Source: JAJPXC01 sp964520525 (GTDB lineage Bacteria; Bacteroidota; Bacteroidia; Bacteroidales; Muribaculaceae). Taken from it: a DNA stretch of 35,373 nucleotides. The notes below the pieces were generated by a model. That model did no database searches and was not told the origin of the DNA. It saw only the letters and a list, made by a program, of their open reading frames with translations. Below, in pieces: positions 1-6,752 of this stretch. A program made the position numbers and the translations under genes. The stretch lies in the NCBI GenBank assembly GCA_964520525.1, contig CAZFNR010000018.1, forward strand, positions 1 to 35,373, written 5' to 3'. Every line of letters begins with the position of its first letter. Within the stretch, counting starts at the first letter, position 1.

Positions 1-518
1 AAATAACTTTATGTACTTTTTTTAATTTTTATCTGGGGGGGGGCAAAGTGTTGAATTACAGGGTGTTGCGATATTGGCGGCCATCTTTGAGCGTGGCGGT
101 TTGTCCCGAAATTTAACGTTTAATTAGAATTGTGCCCGATATATCGTAGGTTTGCCAATAAGCAACTCTGCGGCAAAATAGTAGTCTTGGGCGGTTTTAT
201 GGTGATTGTGCGATTTCCCGTTTTTTTTGGAGGGGCAATATCCAGTAAATATGGCAATTATCTCTCCGGAGCACAAGTTTTTTATGAATCTACTCCAGGG
301 TTTGGTTCGGCAATGGCTTATGGCGCGATTGTTTAGCAAAGACCTTCACGGCAAAATGTTTAACCCGCAAAGTCACAGCCGATTAGTTACGCATCCAAAT
401 CTCTCGTCAAGAGATTTTGACGCGCGCTGAACAACGAAGCCTCAGAACCGTGAGGGGGAACTGAGGCGATACCGTTTTTCGGAGGGTTTGGGAAGTCTAA
501 TCCAACATAATCGGAAGA
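1..518. other. Gene-poor left edge with inverted repeats and a G9 tract
   Basis: No open frame here reads like a protein. The stretch holds a run of nine G at 35-43. It also holds a perfect 8-bp inverted repeat, AAATCTCT (397-404) with AGAGATTT (410-417), and a 7-bp one, GCCTCAG (439-445) with CTGAGGC (461-467). The two hairpins lie just downstream of the minus-strand recombinase gene, so they could be its terminator or recombinase binding sites. Neither has a clean T-tract on the minus strand. Confidence 0.5.
397..417. repeat. 8-bp perfect inverted repeat, 5-nt loop
   Basis: Arms AAATCTCT and AGAGATTT flank the loop CGTCA. It lies about 100 bp past the stop codon of the tyrosine recombinase gene. 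The role is unknown; recombinase arm or core site, or transcript 3' end, are the obvious options. Confidence 0.5.
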
Positions 519-1754
519 CTATTTGAGCGATTTCAAAATCAGGGAGTTGGCTCTGTCGACAGCGGAAGTGTCGAGGTTGGCGAGATAGATTTGAGTGGTA
601 ACTTCGCTGTCATGGCCCATCCCCTCAGAGATTACTGACAGAGGGATGCCTTTGGCTTTGGCGGCGGAAGCCCAGCTGTGACGGGCGACGTAGAGTGTCA
701 GCGGTATTGTTACTCCTGTCATTCCGGCGATACGTTTAAGATTGTGGTTGATGTTGTAGCCGGCGTTGCGATAGACACACCGTTCGTTGACATTGCGATT
801 GCGGATGACCGGGAGCAGATAGTCGCTATTGTTCTCGGGGTATTTGTCGAGCGTCGTTTGCATCTCCTTGGTCCATTCGATGATAAGTTGCTGGCCTGTC
901 TTGCGGCGACGGTAGATGACGTAGCCGTTTTTGAGGTCTGACTTCTTTAGGAATGCCATGTCGATGAAACTCATCCCTCTGAGGTAAAAGCTCATCATGA
1001 ACATATCGCGGGCGTAGTCGAGCGTCGGCGTCACCGATAAGTCCAACTCTTTGATTCTCTTGATGACGGCCAACGGCAGGGCTCGTTTGACGGTCTTGTC
1101 AACCCCGGTATAGACATGGCGGAACGGGTTGCGGTCATCGATGATGTCGTCATCAACCGCTCGGTTATAGACAGCCCGGAGTATGCGGGTGTAGAAAGAG
1201 ATGGTATTCGCGGTGACACCTCTGTTTCTGTGCCATGCCTCATAACTCTCCATCACTTCCGGCGTGATGCAATCGAGCATTATGTTCTCATCGTCGCACA
1301 ACCGATTGTGTCGCTTTGCGTCGCAAAGAAACTTCTTGAAGCTGTTGAGGGTGGATTTGTAGGTCTCCGACGTGCGTATTTTGCCGTTATGTTTCAGCTT
1401 GGCGATTATGCTCTCCATGAAGTTGAACAGGGTGTATTCATGCGCATAGCGGTTGAACTCGTCGATTACATCGTCGGCGGTGTGAGTCAGACCGTTGGCC
1501 TCTAATTTGCGGTCAATCTTAGTCAACCGCTCTATGTCCCGGCGGATGCGCTCTCGGATGGCGAGGATCAACGATTCGCGCTCGCGGCTTTGGGCGGTAG
1601 CCACCATTGACCGGGATTCATTCCACTCAGCCGGGAATACCTTGTAGTCCGAAAGAAGTTGTCGCACTTTCCTCTCGTGGATAATCTGATAGTAGATTGT
1701 GCCCTCGAGGTCAGCGACAGTCGAGGGTCTGAACTTAACTTTTATTGTTGCCAT
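519..1754 (-). CDS. Tyrosine recombinase / site-specific integrase
   Basis: This is a 411-aa member of the Bacteroidetes tyrosine recombinase family, which cuts and rejoins DNA through a covalent 3'-phosphotyrosine. Residues about 1-90 form the arm-binding region, about 105-205 the SAM-like core-binding domain and about 225-400 the catalytic domain. Visible active-site residues are Arg259 (FYLRG), Lys285 (RRRKTG), Arg358 (YVARHSW), His381 (GMGHDS) and nucleophile Tyr390 (TQIYLA). The usual first His of the HxxR box is Tyr355. Length is normal for the family, so the protein looks intact. No cargo, excisionase, conjugation gene or tRNA target is beside it, so it may be a remnant integrase or a local invertase. 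Upstream on its strand, TACATTTA resembles the -7 box with one mismatch. The start at 1754 is the first in-frame ATG and fits the family's N-terminus. Confidence 0.93.
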   Translation of the reverse strand: MATIKVKFRPSTVADLEGTIYYQIIHERKVRQLLSDYKVFPAEWNESRSMVATAQSRERESLILAIRERIRRDIERLTKIDRKLEANGLTHTADDVIDEFNRYAHEYTLFNFMESIIAKLKHNGKIRTSETYKSTLNSFKKFLCDAKRHNRLCDDENIMLDCITPEVMESYEAWHRNRGVTANTISFYTRILRAVYNRAVDDDIIDDRNPFRHVYTGVDKTVKRALPLAVIKRIKELDLSVTPTLDYARDMFMMSFYLRGMSFIDMAFLKKSDLKNGYVIYRRRKTGQQLIIEWTKEMQTTLDKYPENNSDYLLPVIRNRNVNERCVYRNAGYNINHNLKRIAGMTGVTIPLTLYVARHSWASAAKAKGIPLSVISEGMGHDSEVTTQIYLANLDTSAVDRANSLILKSLK

Positions 1755-2089
1755 AATCTTATAAATGTATAGTTTAGATTATGCAACGAAATTACCGCCG
1801 AAGCGATGCCGCGGACCCCCCCCCTCGTTTTCGCCGCCGCCGGAGCCATCGTCATTCCGCGGTTTGATTGCCCGGTTGTCGCTCACATTTTAAGAGCGGA
1901 AGTAATTATCAATTAAAACCCATGCGTTGAAAAGGTGTCCCCATTGACCAAATCGTCAAAAAAGAGAATGAATGAAAATTAATTCAAAATGAAGTTGGTA
2001 TGTCGTTATCGGGGGATGTTTGGAAAGAATTTGTTATTTTCGCGATAGGATTATAGAATAGTCTTAAACTAACCTCGGAATAATTCCAA
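1755..2089. other. Intergenic region between divergent recombinase and XRE genes
   Basis: This 335-bp spacer must hold the promoters of both divergent genes. It contains a run of nine C at 1816-1824, 61 bp upstream of the recombinase start. Two copies of the palindrome CCGCGG lie at 1809-1814 and 1857-1862, one on each side of the C run. No good TAnnTTTG box with a correctly spaced -33 element was found for the XRE gene; TATTTTCG at 2035-2042 is the nearest. No coding sequence is seen. Confidence 0.5.
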
Positions 2090-2656
2090 ATGTTTAGCGA
2101 AATGGACGATCATTTGATGCAGATTGCCTCGCGGTTGCGGGGCTTGCGCGACTCTCTCGACCTGAGTGTCGACGAAGTCGCCGCGCGGTGTGGGGTCGAG
2201 GCTGCGACGCTTTCAGACTATGAGAGCGGAAGCCGTGACATCCCAGTCAGCTTTCTTCATCGGTTAGCGAGCGCTTATGGTGTGGAGCTTACGGCGTTGC
2301 TCTTCGGCGAGGAGCCGCGAATGTCGGCTTATTACGTCACTCGCGATGGCCGCGGTGTCAAGGCTGAGCGCAGTAAGGCTTACAGTTACCAGGATCTCGC
2401 TTCGGGGTTCGCTCACCGTGTTGTGGCTCCGTTCATTGTTACGGTGGAACCAAACAACGGCCAAGGCGACATCCATCTCAACACCCACGAGGGCCAGGAG
2501 TTCAATTATGTGTTGGAGGGGGAAATGGAAATCAAGGTCGGTCAAAAGCTGACCACGCTCCGCAAGGGCGACAGCATCATGTTCGACGCCCGACTGCCCC
2601 ACGGAATGCGTACGGTCGGGGACTCCCCGGTGAAATTTCTCGCTATCATCTCATGA
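2090..2656 (+). CDS. XRE-family regulator with C-terminal cupin sensor domain
   Basis: The 188-aa protein has an N-terminal helix-turn-helix of the Cro/C1 type (about residues 12-71, including DEVAARCGVEAATLSDYESG). A C-terminal cupin_2 barrel follows (about 110-187) with the metal-site pattern HLNTHEGQEF and a later PHGMR. Such proteins are DNA-binding regulators whose cupin binds a small ligand. The acyl-CoA ligase gene starts 37 bp downstream, so a sensible inference is that this regulator controls the ligase and senses its substrate or product. An alternative start is the ATG at 2102, which would remove MFSE; neither start has a strong ribosome-binding site. The family call is firm, but the ligand is unknown. 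Confidence 0.9.
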   Translation: MFSEMDDHLMQIASRLRGLRDSLDLSVDEVAARCGVEAATLSDYESGSRDIPVSFLHRLASAYGVELTALLFGEEPRMSAYYVTRDGRGVKAERSKAYSYQDLASGFAHRVVAPFIVTVEPNNGQGDIHLNTHEGQEFNYVLEGEMEIKVGQKLTTLRKGDSIMFDARLPHGMRTVGDSPVKFLAIIS

Positions 2657-2693
2657 ATGGAATAACGGCAATAGGAAATAGGTAAAAAAGGTT

Positions 2694-4343
2694 ATGTTAG
2701 AGCAATTTTTAGATAAGACGAAGTTTGAATCATATGAGGACTTTATGGCGAATTTCAAGGTCAAGGTTCCTCGGCGGTTCAACTTCGGATATGATGTAGT
2801 CGACCGATGGGCAGAGGTGGAACCCGGCAAGAAGGCGTTGCTGTGGACTAGCGACCGCGGAGAGGAGCGGCAGTTTACATTTGCCGACATCAAGCGCGAG
2901 AGCGACAAGACGGCGGCGTTTTTCCAGTCGATAGGAATCGGCCGCGGCGATATGGTGATGCTCATACTGAAACGCCACTATCAGTTTTGGTTTTCAATCG
3001 TCGCGTTGCACAAGTTGGGCGCGACGGTAATACCAGCCACACACCTGTTGACCGAAAAAGATATAATCTATCGTTGCAAGATGGCAGGAATCAAGGCCAT
3101 CGTGGCGAGCGGTGATGAGATAGTCACCGGCCATATAGACCGCGCGCTGCCTCAATGCCCCACTGTCAAACACCTGATTTCGACGGGGCCCTGCGTGCCT
3201 GAGGGATGGCTCGATTTCAACGCCGAGATAGAGAAGGCCCCCCGGTTCACGCGCCCGGCTGTGGCCAATGAGAACGATGATGTGTCGTTGCTCTATTTCA
3301 CTTCCGGCACCACAGGCGAGCCAAAAATGGTAGCCCACGATTTCACCTACCCATTAGGCCATATAATCACCGGCTCATACTGGCATAATCTCGATGAGGA
3401 CAGCTTGCACCTGACGCTGGCCGACACCGGTTGGGGAAAGGCCGTGTGGGGCAAGCTATATGGGCAATGGATTGCCGGAGCCAACGTCTTTGTCTATGAT
3501 TTTGAGAAATTCGAGCCTGTCGATGTGCTGAAGATGATAGAGCGTTATGGCATCACATCGTTTTGCGCGCCTCCGACGGTGTTTCGCTTCCTGATTAGAG
3601 AGGATGTCACCCGGTTTGACATCTCGTCGCTGCGTTACTGCACTATCGCCGGCGAGGCCCTGAATCCGTCGGTCTACGAACAATGGCTTAAACTGACAGG
3701 GATAAAGCTGATGGAGGGATTCGGCCAGACGGAGACCACGCTGACCATCGCCACCTATCCGTGGCTTGAGCCTAAACCCGGCTCGATGGGGCGCAAGGGC
3801 CCGCAGTATGACATTGACCTCCTAACCGCCGACGGACGTTGGGCAGAAGACGGGGAGCAGGGCGAAATCGTAGTGAGAGACAACGGTCACAAACCGTTAG
3901 GACTCTTCAAGGAGTATCTGCACGACCCCGAGCTGACCCGCAACGCGTATCACGACGGCATCTATCACACAGGCGACGTGGCATGGCGCGACGAGGACGG
4001 TTATTTCTGGTTCGTCGGTCGCACCGATGATGTTATCAAGTCATCGGGCTACCGCATCGGCCCGTTTGAAGTGGAGAGCGCGTTGATGACACACCCGGCG
4101 GTGGTGGAATGTGCCATTACGGGCGTACCCGACGAAATACGAGGCCAGATTGTGAAGGCCACGATTGTTCTTGCAAAGGATTACAGAGCGCGAGCGGGGG
4201 AGGAACTGGTCAAAGAGATTCAAAATCATGTGAAGCGAGTGACGGCCCCCTACAAGTATCCCCGCGTCATAGAGTTTGTCGAGGAGCTGCCTAAGACAAT
4301 CAGCGGCAAGATACGCCGAGTTGCCATCCGCGACAAAAAATAA
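2694..4343 (+). CDS. AMP-forming acyl-CoA synthetase (acetyl-CoA synthetase-like)
   Basis: This 549-aa enzyme of the ANL superfamily activates a carboxylic acid as acyl-AMP and transfers it to CoA. The P-loop YFTSGTTGEPK is at residues 201-211. The middle motif EGFGQTETT lies near residue 340. The hinge region TGDVAWRDEDGYFWFVGRTDD, followed by KSSGYRIGPFEVE, lies around 425-460. The catalytic Lys is K539 in TISGKIRR. The length is shorter than true acetyl-CoA synthetase (about 650 aa) and fits medium-chain or aryl acyl-CoA ligases; the substrate cannot be read from sequence. The gene follows the XRE-cupin regulator and precedes proB by 17 bp, which suggests co-transcription without implying a pathway link to proline. 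The start at 2694 has a purine-rich stretch (GGTAAAAAAGG) upstream. Confidence 0.93.
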   Translation: MLEQFLDKTKFESYEDFMANFKVKVPRRFNFGYDVVDRWAEVEPGKKALLWTSDRGEERQFTFADIKRESDKTAAFFQSIGIGRGDMVMLILKRHYQFWFSIVALHKLGATVIPATHLLTEKDIIYRCKMAGIKAIVASGDEIVTGHIDRALPQCPTVKHLISTGPCVPEGWLDFNAEIEKAPRFTRPAVANENDDVSLLYFTSGTTGEPKMVAHDFTYPLGHIITGSYWHNLDEDSLHLTLADTGWGKAVWGKLYGQWIAGANVFVYDFEKFEPVDVLKMIERYGITSFCAPPTVFRFLIREDVTRFDISSLRYCTIAGEALNPSVYEQWLKLTGIKLMEGFGQTETTLTIATYPWLEPKPGSMGRKGPQYDIDLLTADGRWAEDGEQGEIVVRDNGHKPLGLFKEYLHDPELTRNAYHDGIYHTGDVAWRDEDGYFWFVGRTDDVIKSSGYRIGPFEVESALMTHPAVVECAITGVPDEIRGQIVKATIVLAKDYRARAGEELVKEIQNHVKRVTAPYKYPRVIEFVEELPKTISGKIRRVAIRDKK

Positions 4344-4360
4344 ACACAAGCGTCAAGAGT

Positions 4361-5443
4361 ATGAGGGTAGGATATAAACGTATAGCCGTCAAAATCGGCA
4401 GTAACGTGTTGTCGCGCCGCGACGGCACCCTTGACATAACCCGCATGAGCGCGCTGGTCGACCAGATTGCCGAGTTGCGCCGGGGTGGGGTGGATGTCGT
4501 GATTATCTCGTCGGGAGCCGTAGCGTCGGGGCGTAGCGAGATGCACGACAGCGGCAAGCGGCTCGACCCCGTGTCGGCCCGTCAGCTCTACAGCGCGGTG
4601 GGTCAAGCCAAGCTTATCAACCGCTATTTCGAACTGTTCAGAGATCACGGACTTACCTGCGGCCAGGTGCTGACGACCAAAGAGAACTTCGCTACCCGCC
4701 GGCATTATCTCAATCAGAAACATTGCATGGAGGTGATGCTCGCCAACGATGTCATACCGATTATAAACGAGAATGACACGGTATCGGTCACTGAGCTGAT
4801 GTTTACCGACAATGACGAACTGTCGGGGATGATAGCCTCGATGATGGGAATGGAAGCCCTTATCATACTGAGCAATATCGACGGCATTTATGACGGTGAC
4901 CCTGCCGATTCCGCATCTAAAGTGATTGCCGACATCTACCAGTCGACCGACGCGGCGGCGTATATACAGAAAGGTAAGTCGTCGATGGGGCGCGGCGGTA
5001 TGTCAACCAAATACCGCATAGCCCGTAAGGTGGCTTCGGAGGGAATAGCCGTGGTCATCGCCAACGGCAAGCGCGACAACATACTCACCGACCTCGTAAG
5101 CGGAGTAGGTGTGCCACACACGTTGTTTCATCCCGCCGACGAGCCTACGTCGGGCGTTAAAAAATGGATAGCGCACAGCGAAGGGTTTGCAAAAGGTGAA
5201 CTCCGCATCAACGCCGGGGCAGCCGACGCCATCCTCTCGCACTCGGGCGCGAGCCTGCTTGGGGTAGGGGTGACAGAGGTCGCCGGCGACTTTGAGAAAG
5301 ACGACATCGTGAAGGTCATCGCCCCCGACGGTGAAGTTATCGCTTTGGGACGTGTGGCCTACTCAGCCGAAGCCGCCCGAAAGAACATAGGACGGTCCGG
5401 TATTAAACCATTCATTCATAGCGATTATCTCTATATAGATTGA
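4361..5443 (+). CDS. proB: Glutamate 5-kinase
   Basis: ProB phosphorylates glutamate to gamma-glutamyl phosphate, the first step of proline synthesis, and is normally feedback-inhibited by proline. At 360 aa it has the amino-acid kinase domain (about 1-260) and a C-terminal PUA domain (about 275-358), the usual full-length architecture. Key motifs are KIGSNVLSRRDG near the N-terminus, IISSGAVASGRSEM, the substrate and phosphate-binding NENDTVSVTEL, and KGKSSMGRGGMSTK. The ATG at 4361 gives a standard N-terminus (MRVGYKRIAVKIGSNVL). proA follows after 7 bp, so the two are certainly one transcription unit and probably form a channelling enzyme pair. Confidence 0.97.
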   Translation: MRVGYKRIAVKIGSNVLSRRDGTLDITRMSALVDQIAELRRGGVDVVIISSGAVASGRSEMHDSGKRLDPVSARQLYSAVGQAKLINRYFELFRDHGLTCGQVLTTKENFATRRHYLNQKHCMEVMLANDVIPIINENDTVSVTELMFTDNDELSGMIASMMGMEALIILSNIDGIYDGDPADSASKVIADIYQSTDAAAYIQKGKSSMGRGGMSTKYRIARKVASEGIAVVIANGKRDNILTDLVSGVGVPHTLFHPADEPTSGVKKWIAHSEGFAKGELRINAGAADAILSHSGASLLGVGVTEVAGDFEKDDIVKVIAPDGEVIALGRVAYSAEAARKNIGRSGIKPFIHSDYLYID

Positions 5444-5450
5444 AAATGAC

Positions 5451-6704
5451 ATGACAACAGATAATAAATATACCTCGATTTTCCAGTCGGCGCTCGAAGC
5501 CTCCCGGATCCTGAACCGGGTGGATGCCGCAGCTGTCAACAAGCTGCTCTTGGATGTTGCCGACGCAATCGAGTCAAACATCGACACGCTGCTTGAGGCC
5601 AATGCGCTCGACCTGGCACGGATGGATAGTAACAATCCAAAATATGACCGTCTGAAGTTGACCGACAGCCGTTTGCGCGACATCGCAGCCGATATGCGTT
5701 CGGTGGCGGCGTTGCCGTCGCCTCTCGGAGTCACGCTTGCCGAATGGAGCCGTCCCAACGGTATGACGATTAGAAAAGTCACCGTCCCGTTCGGGGTAAT
5801 CGGCATAATATATGAGGCGCGCCCCAATGTGACATTCGACGTGTTTTCGCTTTGTCTGAAAGCCGGGAGCGCGTGCCTTCTGAAAGGGGGGAGCGACGCG
5901 CGCGACACCAATGCCCGCGCCGTCCAGCTGCTCCGCGCCGCCGTGGCGCGCCACGGCATAGACCCCAATGTCGTCACATTGCTGCCTGTGGAGCATGAAG
6001 CCACGGGGGCATTGCTCGCCGCCACCGGCTATGTGGACTTGATAATCCCCCGCGGCGGCAAACGGCTCATCGAGTATGTGCGCGACAACTCCCGCGTGCC
6101 GGTCATCGAGACAGGGGCAGGAGTCTGCCACACCTACCTCCATGAGTCGGGGCTCGCGTCCCATGCCCGCGATATAGTTTTCAACGCCAAGACGCGCCGC
6201 CCCAGTGTCTGCAACACCTTGGACACGCTTGTAATCGACAGAAGCCGCCTCGGCGACCTCCCGGAGATTGCGGCCCCCCTCGCCGAGAAGCAGGTGGGAA
6301 TCTATGCCGACAGCGAGGCGTACAAGGCTCTTGAAGGGCATTACCCTCTGCTGGAACACGCCGCCGCAGGCGATTTCGGCAAGGAATGGCTTGATTACAA
6401 GATGTCGGTCAAGACCGTGAACGGCATAGACGAAGCCATCGACTTCATAAATCTCAACGGTTCCCGCCACAGCGAGGCCATTGTCGCCGAGGAAGGGGAT
6501 GCCATAGACCGTTTTGTCAAGGAGGTCGACGCTGCCTGCGTGTATGCCAACGTCTCGACAGCGTTCACCGACGGAGGCCAGTTCGGGTTTGGCGCGGAGA
6601 TAGGAATCTCGACCCAGAAACTCCACGCACGCGGCCCGATGGCGCTCCCTGAGATAACAACCTATAAGTATATCATTACCGGCGATGGTCAAACCCGATG
6701 GTAA
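5451..6704 (+). CDS. proA: Glutamate-5-semialdehyde dehydrogenase (gamma-glutamyl phosphate reductase)
   Basis: ProA reduces gamma-glutamyl phosphate to glutamate-5-semialdehyde with NADPH, which cyclises to pyrroline-5-carboxylate. The protein is 417 aa, the usual length. The catalytic cysteine is C254 in PSVCNTLDTL. Other family signatures are the cofactor-binding stretch GVIGIIYEARPNVTFD, KGGSDARDTN, the segment PRGGKRLIEYV and the C-terminal TDGGQFGFGAEIGISTQK. It sits 7 bp after proB. proC, for the last step of proline synthesis, is not in the window. A 386-aa open frame on the opposite strand is a composition shadow. Confidence 0.97.
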   Translation: MTTDNKYTSIFQSALEASRILNRVDAAAVNKLLLDVADAIESNIDTLLEANALDLARMDSNNPKYDRLKLTDSRLRDIAADMRSVAALPSPLGVTLAEWSRPNGMTIRKVTVPFGVIGIIYEARPNVTFDVFSLCLKAGSACLLKGGSDARDTNARAVQLLRAAVARHGIDPNVVTLLPVEHEATGALLAATGYVDLIIPRGGKRLIEYVRDNSRVPVIETGAGVCHTYLHESGLASHARDIVFNAKTRRPSVCNTLDTLVIDRSRLGDLPEIAAPLAEKQVGIYADSEAYKALEGHYPLLEHAAAGDFGKEWLDYKMSVKTVNGIDEAIDFINLNGSRHSEAIVAEEGDAIDRFVKEVDAACVYANVSTAFTDGGQFGFGAEIGISTQKLHARGPMALPEITTYKYIITGDGQTRW

Positions 6705-6752
6705 TCCATAACCCTTTGCCGCTCTCAACACCATTACATAGAGACTCGCTCA

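Noticed and set aside
124..430. Three short overlapping frames at the left edge
   Set aside because: Low-complexity peptides without conserved motifs on both strands, no ribosome-binding sites; treated as non-coding.
1..2089. Integrative conjugative element or prophage
   Set aside because: Only the recombinase is present; no tra, mob, excisionase, structural or lysis genes and no direct repeats resembling att sites were seen.
5574..6734. 386-aa open frame antisense to proA
   Set aside because: It overlaps a fully conserved gene, has no recognisable domain and no promoter or ribosome-binding site; long antisense frames are common in GC-rich codons.
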